Shown here piece by piece: positions 17,800 through 27,675 of a DNA stretch of 64,000 bases. The translations under genes were made by a program, and so were the position numbers. The notes below the pieces were generated by a model that was not told the DNA's origin, searched no databases, and saw only the letters and a list, made by a program, of their open reading frames with translations. The first letter of the stretch is position 1. Every line of letters starts with the position of its first letter. Source of the DNA: CAZWDO01 sp964632485 [NCBI: uncultured bacterium] (GTDB lineage Bacteria; JAGOEH01); contig CAZWDO010000013.1 in the NCBI GenBank assembly GCA_964632485.1, positions 10,911-74,910 on the forward strand. Reading direction: 5' to 3'.

Positions 17800-20700
17800 C
17801 TATCTATCTTCATCATTCAATATTTTCTCGGTTATTGAAACATGATCGGCCATGAGGAAATAGAAATATTGGATGGGTAAGGCAATCATGCGGCTATCGG
17901 AGAGGGCTTTGAAATCTCCTTCTAAAAATTTAGCTTGTGAAAAGAAAACTTCTCCTAAACAGCTATAGGGCTGGAATTTTTGGATAGATTTTCCTTGCAG
18001 GTAAAGTTCCAACTCTCCTTCGATTAGGATAAAAAAAGTGGTATGCCACTTTTTTTTATATTCGTAAAAAAACCCTTTTTGCAGTAAAACCATCTGTCCA
18101 TCCCAGCCGAGCTGGATGAGATCGGGTACCGGAACATTTTTAAAGATGGGAAGTTGGGACAAGTGAACTATTCGATCAAACGCCGGCATATAATCGCGGC
18201 TGGGTGTTTGCAAGTGTTCTAAAAGCATTTTAAATTTATCGGATATTGCTTTGGGAAATCGATTAAGCTGGTTCCCCGCGCGGTCAGGATCGATTGTAGC
18301 CAGAGAAATGAAAGCGCATTCAGATAGAAATTCATCGGAATGGTAGACCATAGCGGCTAAGCCCCCCAGAGCCTTTCGATCGTTAACTTTTCCTAAAATA
18401 TTTAATGCCAATGCTTTAGTCCAATAATTAATTTCGGTAAAATCCTTGGCAACGATATCCAGCAGCCGCTCTACCAGGTTTTTTTTGGGCTGAGGAAAAT
18501 TTGCATGATATTTATTCAATCGCTCCTTTAAAGTCAAATCATCAAATATAGGTATCACTAAGTCTTTAATCTCCTGGCTTATAATCATATCGCAGATTTC
18601 AAGGGCATAGCCACGCGAATCGCTGGAGCCCTGCTCGACGTTTTCACGGATAATACTGATCGTTTGGGAATCATACAATAAAGATAAAATTGAAAAAATT
18701 TGTTCCCGCTTATTATCCAATTCATATCCCAGAGCCGCTATTAGAGTTTTTGCTCCGGAAAAGTTCTGGATATCCAGTAAACTGGCGATAATCCAGACCA
18801 TAACGGCAATCGAATCTTCCAGGCTCTGCTTGATCAGCGATTGCTCAAGGGGAGTGGCTTTGTAATTCAGGTTTTTTAACGAATGGATTGCCTGGGCTCG
18901 GATTGTTTTATCCGGGTAAGCGAGCTTGTCGCGAATATAATGGATGCTTTGATCGCCGCCAATTCGTTCCCATAGTCTGATGACCCGAATCTGAAATGAT
19001 TTGTTCTTGGAAAATTTATTAAAGTAATGATCCAATTCGGGAATAATTGGGTCTTTGATGATCCGGATGACAGAAGCCGCTTCGTTGCTATAATCAGGGA
19101 TTGCCAGATTTTCAATGACCAGAGGCCATAGTTCCACCCGTTTTATTCGGCTAGCTCCAATCAATGCCGCTTCCCGTACATCGCTATCGCTGTCTAATAA
19201 GAGATTGATAAAAGGGCGAAACGCGTTATACCGCCCGGAATACCCCAACAAAATTGCGGCTCGCTTGCGTTCCTCGGCATCGGTGGATTCTGACATGATG
19301 ATCAGGTCTTCTAACGGGATTTGAGATAATTCTCTCAGATAATCGATGATTTCGTTGATTTGTGGGGATTCTTCGTGAATTTTAATCTCCTTGCTCTCGA
19401 TCATCGGTAGCAATATGACCAGATTTTTTTTCTGGATCCATTCCAATATTTCTGGAAAGTGGGTCAATCCTTTTTCTTTAAGATAAAAGATCAATAAACT
19501 GTCGGAATAAGTTGGTGTAACTTGTTCAATGATTTTTAATAGAATAGATATTCGTTCTGGTTGAATATGAGTGATCCGTTCTCGTAATAGAGCGACGTTG
19601 TTTTTTATCAGGCTGGCAGGTCTGATTTCCTCCTGTTCCAGTTTCAGGACTTCACGAAGTTTATTTCGATACTCGCGATACATCCGCCCGGAAATATAGA
19701 ACCAGAATAAAGCGATCATTAAAAAAATGGCGTTTATATGGAGCAATGATAAAAAGGGGAGTGAACTGAAGGTTAGTAATAACAGCCCGGCTAAAATATT
19801 GCCGGAGGATTTTGCGGCGCCTTCGGTTTTACTTTGCAAGAGCATCCGTTGATCAACGGGTACCGGTTGATAAAGAATTTGAAATGCCGGTTCGTAAATA
19901 GCGCTGCGAATAGAACGCATGGATAATTTTTCCAGAGCGATAAACGAAAAAACCATTCCTAAAGGGCCGTAGATCAAGCCGACCAGCCCAGCCAGCGCGG
20001 CGCTTCCGGCCAGAGTTGCGGGTAATAATGTCAATCCCAGGCGAATGCCATATTTGGTCAAAAGCTTTCCGGAGAGGAGGGTTTTAATAATAAATTCAAT
20101 AATTGCCATAAAACCAAGAAAAAAACCGAGGAAACTGGTGACCATTTCGGCGTTTTTAAATTCCAGTTTGGTTTGACCCAGAAAAAGATAATCGGAAAAA
20201 CTGATTCCCAGCATAGGCAAAATGGCTAATAAGAAAATCATCAGGTAATAGCGGTCATGAAAAAAGCCCTGAAATCGTCCCTGTTTTTGAGTCTGGTTTT
20301 TATCGTTTAAATTCCCAACCTCGCTGTTTAATGTTTCATGAAAATTGTTGATAATAATAATCAGGGTAATCAGGCAACCCAACAGTCCAAAAATGGCGAA
20401 CCAAAGCAAATTTTTAGTAGCTATAAACGATAATAATAGGGGGATTGAGAAAAATCCGATAATATTCGATACCACTTCGCCTGAACTGACCAATCCAAAT
20501 AACCGTTTAGCCTGCCGCAGATTAAACAATTTCCCTGCTAATCCCCAAAATCCGATGGCTGTCAGGAAAAGCAGAATTTTGATCCAAAGATAGAGGGAGA
20601 AAATGATCCATTTTTCCTGAAAAACGAAATAGACAAGTGATAAAAGGCTGATTGAGAGCAGAAGAAAACTCGAATTGATGAGCAAAAGGCGGGAAAACGA

Positions 20701-20940
20701 GAGAATCCGCTGCAATGATGAATAACCCCAGGCGATCAAGTAGCCAATAATACCGCTGGCGATGAGCGCATAGGGGAGCATCCGGGTTGGGAAAACAATA
20801 ATGAAGAGAGCGGTGGCTGCTGTATAATAAAAAGCCCCGGCCAAACCCATAAAGAATGAAAAGATGAGCATTAAAATGATTGGCCGGACCTCAGTATCGC
20901 TGATATTAAGAAAATTCCGGATGAAGGCATTCAATTGCAT
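17800..20940 (-). CDS. NTT/MFS-like carrier fused to HEAT repeats and a cNMP-fold domain
   Basis: This protein has about 1046 residues. Residues 1-420 carry about 12 membrane helices with the pattern of Npt1/Npt2-type ATP/ADP translocases (FWGLAGKLFNLRQAKRLFGL, SSGEVVSNIIGF, MRSIRSAIYEPAFQILYQPV). HEAT-like helices follow (EERKRAAILLGYSGRYNAFR, DSDVREAALIGASRI). The C terminus has the strand pattern of a cyclic-nucleotide-binding domain (LPIFKNVPVPDLIQLGW, LIEGELELYLQGKS, CLGEVFF). The phosphate-binding GExAL...RxA signature with its Arg is not there, so cNMP binding is doubtful. I chose ATG 20940 because the upstream frame would overlap the previous gene by over 100 bases. Such fusions occur in FCB-group bacteria, and the substrate is unknown. 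Confidence 0.75.
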   Translation of the reverse strand: MQLNAFIRNFLNISDTEVRPIILMLIFSFFMGLAGAFYYTAATALFIIVFPTRMLPYALIASGIIGYLIAWGYSSLQRILSFSRLLLINSSFLLLSISLLSLVYFVFQEKWIIFSLYLWIKILLFLTAIGFWGLAGKLFNLRQAKRLFGLVSSGEVVSNIIGFFSIPLLLSFIATKNLLWFAIFGLLGCLITLIIIINNFHETLNSEVGNLNDKNQTQKQGRFQGFFHDRYYLMIFLLAILPMLGISFSDYLFLGQTKLEFKNAEMVTSFLGFFLGFMAIIEFIIKTLLSGKLLTKYGIRLGLTLLPATLAGSAALAGLVGLIYGPLGMVFSFIALEKLSMRSIRSAIYEPAFQILYQPVPVDQRMLLQSKTEGAAKSSGNILAGLLLLTFSSLPFLSLLHINAIFLMIALFWFYISGRMYREYRNKLREVLKLEQEEIRPASLIKNNVALLRERITHIQPERISILLKIIEQVTPTYSDSLLIFYLKEKGLTHFPEILEWIQKKNLVILLPMIESKEIKIHEESPQINEIIDYLRELSQIPLEDLIIMSESTDAEERKRAAILLGYSGRYNAFRPFINLLLDSDSDVREAALIGASRIKRVELWPLVIENLAIPDYSNEAASVIRIIKDPIIPELDHYFNKFSKNKSFQIRVIRLWERIGGDQSIHYIRDKLAYPDKTIRAQAIHSLKNLNYKATPLEQSLIKQSLEDSIAVMVWIIASLLDIQNFSGAKTLIAALGYELDNKREQIFSILSLLYDSQTISIIRENVEQGSSDSRGYALEICDMIISQEIKDLVIPIFDDLTLKERLNKYHANFPQPKKNLVERLLDIVAKDFTEINYWTKALALNILGKVNDRKALGGLAAMVYHSDEFLSECAFISLATIDPDRAGNQLNRFPKAISDKFKMLLEHLQTPSRDYMPAFDRIVHLSQLPIFKNVPVPDLIQLGWDGQMVLLQKGFFYEYKKKWHTTFFILIEGELELYLQGKSIQKFQPYSCLGEVFFSQAKFLEGDFKALSDSRMIALPIQYFYFLMADHVSITEKILNDEDR

Positions 20941-20944
20941 GAAA

Positions 20945-21778
20945 TTAAACCTGTTCCACTGCCAACCATCTGTTGGCCATCGTAAAATAATAATCTTCGG
21001 GGTCTTCTGGGGTTGAGCGCAAAATGCCAACCAGCGCAAATTCATCATTGCTTAGATTTATCTCTAAAATATCCGTTCTTGATACGGGGATCAATTCAAA
21101 ATCCAGACCTCGAGTATGGGTTTGTATAAAATGGGCGGTTTTTTCCTTGTCCACCCGGTTCTCAAGGAGTCCGCTTGGAGTGAGGGGCAAACAAGCGGTA
21201 AAATTGGGTACCAGTCCATCGATATTGGCATAGAAATGATCACAAATCCAGCCGATGCGGTTTAATTGGATATAGAGTTGTTTGATGTTTTGGCAGTCGA
21301 TCAGCGCGCGTTTAACCCGAGAGCCGCGTTTCATGGCTAAAAGGCAGCCGTATTGGCTTAGCAATATTCCGATATTGTTGCCGCTCAAGCCTGGATGCAC
21401 TAAAAGCCTGACAGAATAGGAGGTGCGGTCCGGAGTGTCATAGCCGATCTCAAACAGGCATGCCTTGATCTGGTTTTGCGCGTCGCAAATTAAAATTCCA
21501 TTGCCAAATTTTGTCATGCGAAAGATGTCATAAACAGTTACCCAGGAGGATTTCGCCAGAGGATAGTGCTCATGAATAAATTGCTGGATCATTTTAATAT
21601 CTTCCACGAACGCCTTTCGAATCACTAACTGAAACTTTTCCAGAGTTCGGTCAATATAATCGATATAGGATTGAATAAACAGATCGCGCGGCTGCTTAAG
21701 CCATTCCTGTTCCATTGTTGTTAACGCTACCGTTATGGCTTTGGGCTTAATATAATTGACTACCATTATCCCATTCAC
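20945..21778 (-). CDS. GNAT-fold acetyltransferase-like protein
   Basis: This 277-residue soluble protein is not one I recognise by name. The middle shows a GNAT-like layout: VIRKAFVEDIKMIQQFIHEH as a first helix, a strand with GILICDAQNQIKACLFEIGY, then RLLVHPGLSGNNIGILLSQY, which fits motif A (V-x-P...G-N-x-G) with a pyrophosphate-binding loop. The C-terminal 70 residues look like a separate small domain. It lies 13 bases after the TonB receptor and four bases before the carrier-fusion gene, so it is made with them. An N-acyltransferase role is inference from fold pattern only. Confidence 0.5.
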   Translation of the reverse strand: MNGIMVVNYIKPKAITVALTTMEQEWLKQPRDLFIQSYIDYIDRTLEKFQLVIRKAFVEDIKMIQQFIHEHYPLAKSSWVTVYDIFRMTKFGNGILICDAQNQIKACLFEIGYDTPDRTSYSVRLLVHPGLSGNNIGILLSQYGCLLAMKRGSRVKRALIDCQNIKQLYIQLNRIGWICDHFYANIDGLVPNFTACLPLTPSGLLENRVDKEKTAHFIQTHTRGLDFELIPVSRTDILEINLSNDEFALVGILRSTPEDPEDYYFTMANRWLAVEQV

Positions 21779-21791
21779 ACTTTCTAAGTTT

Positions 21792-24440
21792 TTAATTAAA
21801 TTGATACATGAGTCGTATAATAAAATTACGGTCCTTTTGAGGGGTTCGATAGGCGTAGGAATTGCCGTCGGCTGAGCGAATCCCCGGGTCAGAATATTCT
21901 TTATTGGTGAGGTTGTTGCCGATGAATTGCAAAGTGAATCCCGGGAAAATATTATCGTAGGCGATAGTACCGTTCAGTAAAAATACACCCGGGAAATTGC
22001 CGGGATTGGCGCTGACGGAGGTTTCCGGGCCTACGGGCCGATCGGAATAATAATTCATTCTGAGATGGGTGAGAAGATGTTCCCAAAAAGTATATTGGAC
22101 ACCGCAATTGATCCGGTGGCTGGAAATATCGCCGATGCGTTGGTATTCTCCGGTTAAATTGCCGTTTTTGTCGAGGATGTTGTTTTGGGGATTTGAATAG
22201 TTATAATTAGCGTAAAATTGCAGCTTGTCAAATTTCAAAGTCATTGCCGATTCAAGCCCCGAAATTTTCAGCGCTCCAATAGCGCGATTCTGGCCGGTTG
22301 TCCCGCCCTGGTAAGAAACGATGGCCGTTCCGACCACTCCTTCAGGATTTGCATAAGAATACCCGATGCGGCATATCAGTCGGTTACTGATCTGATAGGC
22401 GATGGAGGCTTCGTAGTTATTGACTTTTTCCGGTGGCAACGTTGGGTTGCTTAGCCGACGCTGGGGAGTAATGGCATATTTAGTCCAGTTGGAGGCATTT
22501 TGGAAAGCGCGGGCATAGATCATTTTAATGATGAAACGGTTCGGGGTGAAGACCATCGCAAAGCGGGGATTTAACTGGGTGCCGTAGCCCCCGGAGACGC
22601 GGATACGGTTATAATCGTAACGGGCGCCAAGGGTAATTTTCCACCAGGGGAAGAGCCGGTAAGTGCCCTGTCCATATCCACCGATATCGTAAATCGTAAA
22701 ATCGTTCGCGCCGGGAATCGTATCTCCCGAACTGCTTCCCTGTTCGATAACGCTCAACGTATCGGAATATATTTTGCGGTAATCGCCCTGGATGGAACTG
22801 TTACGGACTTCCAGCCCGGCGATCACGTCCAGCTTGGGAATGGGGTTGAAAGTGATTTTAAATTCGTTGCGGAACTGCCGGGATATCTGGTACGAATAGT
22901 AGGTATCCCATGACCCGGGGATATCTTTAATCAGGCTATCCAGGTTCAACCCTTTATTGGAATAGTTTTTAAGCACGACAGACCCTGTTTTTTCGCCAAG
23001 TTGGATGACGCGGTACTGAGCGAAATTATTCACTGAGAGGTTTTCGCTGATGACTTTATCATATTTAGCGTAAAAAAAATCTTGAATAGGGATCCATAAA
23101 GCGGCATTATCCGCCGCTGCCCGGCGGTTGTCAGGGAAATAATTGGTTGAACCGTTTTCTTCCCACCAGCTTTCGTAACCGATCACCAGATCGCTCAGGC
23201 GAAGTTTTCCATAATAATATAGCGCATCCAGGCGGTTAGAATAGCGAATCGGCGCTCCGTTCAATTCGCCCTCAAACGCTTGTTTGTCGTAGGTTCGCGC
23301 GATCTCGACTCCGGTTTGGGTCAGACTGATACCCACCGTATCGCCCTGAGTGTTTCGTTCAATGGTATAGTACGGGTGGTTATCCACTAAATGATGAGTC
23401 CGCGCATAGGTATTCGCCTGGCTGGTTACATTCAGAAGCGCTGCATAATCTATTGAATTGTAGTCGTCCGGATCATAATTGAATTCTTCATATTTGGAGA
23501 GGTCCATTAAATCGGAATAGAATTTCCGCACAGTTCCGGTAAAGGCCAGGCTTTTGTATTTAGCTGCAATGGTTATGTCGCTGTAGCGCGTGTCGTAACT
23601 TCCATAGCCAAAATTGGCATTTACCCCGACACTGTGATTTCGCGCGATTTCTTCCGGTTCCTTGGTGATGACATTGACTACACCAACCAGGGCATTCGGA
23701 CCGTACATTGTGGACGCCGGTCCGTAAACCACTTCAACTCGTTTGACATTTGATATGGGGAACTGTGGCGACCAGAAAATGCCATTGCTCCAAAAATCAT
23801 TTTCCTCAACTCCATCCATCAGAAACAGAGTGCGTTCGGTGTTGTTGGAGCGATATCCTCGCTGATAAATATTTGAATAGGTGACCCCATAGGTTCGTGA
23901 GACATCAAAACCGGGCAAATCGCTGAACAATGCTTCCAGATCAATATATCCACGGGCTTTGATATCCTCTTCGTTGATGATGGTGACGGTTGCCGGGGCC
24001 TCGTAGATATTTTCCGCCTTTTTAGACACTGACGTGATCATGGTTGCGCTGCCGCTTTGTTTGAGTTTATCGATCAGTTGAATATAGCGCGGCGGATCGA
24101 ATACGTTTGGCTCATAATTCGGATTGAGCAACAGGAGGCGGACGGCATATTGCTGAGCGGTAACCACCGAATCCAGCGCCTGATAGGTCAGAATCAACAA
24201 CCGATATCCCTGCTCCCGTTGTTTGTCCTGGAATCCAGTTTCCACACAGGGTTCCAGTAACTGGATGACCATTTCAAAATTGCCGGTCTGGTATTCCTTT
24301 AAGGCTTCTGTTAACTGTAGTTCTGAGCATTCCTGGGCATAAACGTTACCAGCGAAGAATAAAAAGATTATCATTGCAACAACAAGGGGGAAAATAACGG
24401 CAATAAAACGGTTATGGTAACTGGGGCAGTGTTTTTTCAT
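21792..24440 (-). CDS. TonB-dependent receptor with N-terminal TPR-like domain
   Basis: This protein has about 882 residues and belongs in the outer membrane. It has a signal peptide ending in FFAGNVYAQ, then a roughly 95-residue helical domain resembling TPR (ALKEYQTGNFEMVIQLLEPC, LLLLNPNYEPNVFDPPRYIQ), a TonB-box-like MITSVSKKAE, a plug (PATVTIINEEDIKARGYIDL, VKRVEVVYGPASTMYGPNAL, VGVVNVITK) and a 22-strand barrel ending in ...IIRLMYQFN with a terminal aromatic-rich strand. I chose ATG 24440 because AAGGA lies eight bases upstream. The first 29 bases overlap the STAND gene. The ligand is unknown; the N-terminal domain replaces the usual carboxypeptidase-like or STN domain. Confidence 0.88.
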   Translation of the reverse strand: MKKHCPSYHNRFIAVIFPLVVAMIIFLFFAGNVYAQECSELQLTEALKEYQTGNFEMVIQLLEPCVETGFQDKQREQGYRLLILTYQALDSVVTAQQYAVRLLLLNPNYEPNVFDPPRYIQLIDKLKQSGSATMITSVSKKAENIYEAPATVTIINEEDIKARGYIDLEALFSDLPGFDVSRTYGVTYSNIYQRGYRSNNTERTLFLMDGVEENDFWSNGIFWSPQFPISNVKRVEVVYGPASTMYGPNALVGVVNVITKEPEEIARNHSVGVNANFGYGSYDTRYSDITIAAKYKSLAFTGTVRKFYSDLMDLSKYEEFNYDPDDYNSIDYAALLNVTSQANTYARTHHLVDNHPYYTIERNTQGDTVGISLTQTGVEIARTYDKQAFEGELNGAPIRYSNRLDALYYYGKLRLSDLVIGYESWWEENGSTNYFPDNRRAAADNAALWIPIQDFFYAKYDKVISENLSVNNFAQYRVIQLGEKTGSVVLKNYSNKGLNLDSLIKDIPGSWDTYYSYQISRQFRNEFKITFNPIPKLDVIAGLEVRNSSIQGDYRKIYSDTLSVIEQGSSSGDTIPGANDFTIYDIGGYGQGTYRLFPWWKITLGARYDYNRIRVSGGYGTQLNPRFAMVFTPNRFIIKMIYARAFQNASNWTKYAITPQRRLSNPTLPPEKVNNYEASIAYQISNRLICRIGYSYANPEGVVGTAIVSYQGGTTGQNRAIGALKISGLESAMTLKFDKLQFYANYNYSNPQNNILDKNGNLTGEYQRIGDISSHRINCGVQYTFWEHLLTHLRMNYYSDRPVGPETSVSANPGNFPGVFLLNGTIAYDNIFPGFTLQFIGNNLTNKEYSDPGIRSADGNSYAYRTPQKDRNFIIRLMYQFN

Positions 24441-27400
24441 AGGGAACATCCTTACTAATGTACTTATTCCACTCTTCATTGGTTAAATTGCGGGAAACTT
24501 TTTGCTGAATGAGGGGAACGATTTCTGCGCTGGCGGCCGGCCAACGCCGTATGGTCCGATCAGCGGATACTGATAGAAAATAGCGTTGATCCGGTGTGAA
24601 TTCGGTATCATAAACCCATCCATCATGCTCTTTGATCTGAATGGGAGGTTCTTCCGGATTTTTATAGTTCCAAATTCGCAGGGATTGATCGTTTGATGCG
24701 GACAACAGGATATCCTTGTTGGATGAAAAGCGTAAGGCATTGACCGTAGAGAGGTGTCCCATCAGTGGGATAGCTTTGGTATTGCTACTCTGCCGGTCGA
24801 AGAGATAAATAGCGCCCCGGTTGTCGCTAACGGCCAGATAGCGATTGTCGGACGAAATATCGATGGCCATGATCGGTTTTTTTTGGGTATCTTGCCAAAA
24901 AACAGTTGCCTGGCGGGTATCGGAAATCAGTTTAAATAGGTTTCCATCGGCGCTACCGGCCAGAAAGGCATTCTCATCGCGTAACTCTGTCAATGAATAA
25001 ATTCGTTGTGATTGTTGCAGAAGGATCTGTTTCGTTGATTGCTTTGTCGGATTATTCCATAAAAGGACGAGTCCGTCATTTCCCGCGCTGAGGATCGAGC
25101 CTTTACGAGTAAATAGTATTTTATTAATAACCGATTGGTGTCCATTGAGTTGGATTGGGACTTCATTGGGAGCTTGCAGGTTCCAGATATAAATTGTCCC
25201 GGAAGCTGATCCTGCGGCTAACCACTCTCCCTTCATATCAATATCCAGGCTACGAATTCCATCGGACGAATTTGACGCTTTTTTTAAAATTCGGTCCTTT
25301 TGACCGGGATTTGACAGGCTCCATTGGCGGATAGACCCGTCATCACTGCCGGTAAAGAACCAGTTTCCATTGGAGTGGATCGCCAGTGAACGAATGGCGT
25401 CCGTGTGTCCATAATAGACAGGGCGGTTTGGTTCCACAGCGGTTAAGGCCAGATAAATATCGGGTTGGTAGGGGGGGCCGGCATTGTTCAGATTAAACTG
25501 ATAAGCTTGCAGTACCATCAAAGCCGCAATATCCCATTGATTGGTGGTTTGCATAACTTTGAGTGATTGGATGGCAATGGTGCGGGCAACGGCTAAAAAG
25601 CGTAAACGCTGAGCTTTTTGTTCTGATTGCTCGGCTTTTACACGTTCTTTGTCGGCGATTTGCCGCTGAGAAACAGCATCTTTGCGTTGATTTTCCGCTT
25701 CATCGCGGGCAGAAATTGCTTGCTTTTGCGATACCTCGGCCCGCTGCTTTTGAACCAGCGCTTCCTGACGCTGTGTTAAGGCGTATTGGCGCTGCTCTTC
25801 GGTAATAATTCGCTGTTGCTCGGCGATTTGCTGCTGTTGTTCCGATATCTTTTTCTGAAGAATCGCTTCTTTGCGCTGTTCAGCCGCTTTACGACTTTCT
25901 GTGGACGCGATTTTCTCTTTTTCTAAGGCAATTTTTTCACTGCTTTCCGCTTTGTAGCGCAAATTGACGGAGATAATCAGAAATAGTAGTGAGATGATCG
26001 ACGCAACTCCTAAAATTATGGCGAAACGGCGCGCCCATTGAAGTTGCCTTCTCTGTTGCTCCTCTTTGCGGGCAATTTGCAGTTCATATTCTTTTTTGCT
26101 ATATTCCAGAAAATCGATAGCCCGTTCAAAAGCCGGATCATAACGCCGCGCCCATTCTTCATTTGGATGATAATCCTGAAACCAGCGTAAACCCAGTTCC
26201 AGCTCAGGATTGACCCAAAGACCCGCTTTGCCCTGCTGATAGAGTTCGGCTGAACGTGAGAGCCGTACATAGAGTTGCGCGGATTGGGCTTCTTCTTCCA
26301 CCCATTGTTTCAGACGAGTCCAAATCCGCATCAGACTTTCGTGCGAAATGTCGATCATCGTTTGCTCGCTCAAGGGAATTTTGTTGGGTGGCATGAGAAA
26401 GGCTCGACCTACTTCCCGAAACATATCGATAACGGTGATAATATCTTCTAATTGTCCGTTGGCCAGCGAGGTGATTTCCTTCAAACGGGTCGGGCGGCGG
26501 ATTGGTTTTTTATCATCTCCCATTTCAGTCAGCGCTTTGAACATTTTTTCCGCATAAAATTTATGTTGGGGATTCGGCAAAGCCAAATATACTTCTTCTG
26601 CATGAAGCGATAGCGCCTCTTTAACCGTCCCGACCGCTTCGTAGTGGACAATATCTACCGATTGATTTTCGGAGTGATTGATTTTCCAATAATCCCAGGT
26701 CCTCATCAACGCGTGCTGAAGTACCGGAAGTTGATCCGGATCATTTGATACATCCAGTAATAACCGTTGGACCAACTGTTCCGTAATTTCGCCTTCGCAA
26801 ACCTTGATCGGACCCGTAATGGCTTTTCGCATTTCCTGCGACGTCATCCGGGGTACCAGGTAGTTGCCGTTGTTGATCATTTCGGGCAAACCCGGGAAAT
26901 CGGTGCATTGATCTAAAAAATCGGAACGCATTGTCAGCACGATAAAAATAGGAATCTCTTTTTGGCGCGCGGCATTTAAAAACAGAGTGACGAACTGGTC
27001 CAGTATCTCTTTAGTATATTCGGGATTTTCAACCTGCTTGAAACGGAATATTTCCTCAAATTGGTCAATAATCACCAGTCGGGGACGCGGGATATCCGCA
27101 TTCTGCTCCTTAATCAGGTCGATTAAACCATTTTCACCCAATCGGAGCCTTTCATTGTAAGCCGCTACCGTAATGGGATCATACCCCCCCATCCGTTGCA
27201 TATAGACGGCATCGGAAAAACTGAGCAAATTGAACATGTTGGTCAATTCCTCGCGTAAAGCCGTTTCCTCAGATTTTATAGAGTTGGATATCATCTGCGT
27301 ACTGCGGAATAAGGCTTCGCTAAGATTCCGATAGGGATCATCGCCGGGACGGAAAAGTGTTAATTGCCAGTTGCCGGGATAGCTCTCCATCTTGCCATTG

Positions 27401-27603
27401 AATAAAGAAGGCACCAGACCGGCACGGACCAAAGAGGATTTTCCGCTTCCGGAAGCCCCTACAACCGCTATAAAGTGAGACTCATTGAGTTTTTCCACTA
27501 ATTCCTGAATCTGTTTTTCCCGGCCAAAGAATAAATAGTCTTCCCCGGCCTCATAACTCCTGATTCCAGGGAAAGGGTTCAGATTATGAATGATGTTTTC
27601 CAT
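24412..27603 (-). CDS. nSTAND1-type NTPase with membrane helix, coiled coil and WD40 repeats
   Basis: This protein has 1063 residues. The N terminus reads NPFPGIRSYEAGEDYLFFGR and carries a P-loop GASGSGKS (49-56) with Walker B LVIIDQFEEIF near 180-190, as in novel STAND NTPases. A winged-helix-like part follows, then one membrane helix (FAIILGVASIISLLFLIISV, about 530-550), a long coiled coil rich in Gln, Lys, Glu and Ala (about 560-670), and about six WD40 repeats to the end (YYGHTDAIRSLAIHSNGNWF, LSASNDQSLRIWNYKNP). STAND proteins switch by nucleotide-driven oligomerisation after ligand binding to the repeats. It is the first gene of the operon, behind a consensus promoter. Such proteins act in signalling or antiphage defence, and nothing here settles which. 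Confidence 0.9.
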   Translation of the reverse strand: MENIIHNLNPFPGIRSYEAGEDYLFFGREKQIQELVEKLNESHFIAVVGASGSGKSSLVRAGLVPSLFNGKMESYPGNWQLTLFRPGDDPYRNLSEALFRSTQMISNSIKSEETALREELTNMFNLLSFSDAVYMQRMGGYDPITVAAYNERLRLGENGLIDLIKEQNADIPRPRLVIIDQFEEIFRFKQVENPEYTKEILDQFVTLFLNAARQKEIPIFIVLTMRSDFLDQCTDFPGLPEMINNGNYLVPRMTSQEMRKAITGPIKVCEGEITEQLVQRLLLDVSNDPDQLPVLQHALMRTWDYWKINHSENQSVDIVHYEAVGTVKEALSLHAEEVYLALPNPQHKFYAEKMFKALTEMGDDKKPIRRPTRLKEITSLANGQLEDIITVIDMFREVGRAFLMPPNKIPLSEQTMIDISHESLMRIWTRLKQWVEEEAQSAQLYVRLSRSAELYQQGKAGLWVNPELELGLRWFQDYHPNEEWARRYDPAFERAIDFLEYSKKEYELQIARKEEQQRRQLQWARRFAIILGVASIISLLFLIISVNLRYKAESSEKIALEKEKIASTESRKAAEQRKEAILQKKISEQQQQIAEQQRIITEEQRQYALTQRQEALVQKQRAEVSQKQAISARDEAENQRKDAVSQRQIADKERVKAEQSEQKAQRLRFLAVARTIAIQSLKVMQTTNQWDIAALMVLQAYQFNLNNAGPPYQPDIYLALTAVEPNRPVYYGHTDAIRSLAIHSNGNWFFTGSDDGSIRQWSLSNPGQKDRILKKASNSSDGIRSLDIDMKGEWLAAGSASGTIYIWNLQAPNEVPIQLNGHQSVINKILFTRKGSILSAGNDGLVLLWNNPTKQSTKQILLQQSQRIYSLTELRDENAFLAGSADGNLFKLISDTRQATVFWQDTQKKPIMAIDISSDNRYLAVSDNRGAIYLFDRQSSNTKAIPLMGHLSTVNALRFSSNKDILLSASNDQSLRIWNYKNPEEPPIQIKEHDGWVYDTEFTPDQRYFLSVSADRTIRRWPAASAEIVPLIQQKVSRNLTNEEWNKYISKDVPYEKTLPQLP

Positions 27604-27675
27604 AAGCGTGAATCATTCCTTTACAGCCTGAGTGTTGAAGGCCAATACCGGGTAAAAATCCCGATTCTCTATTTG

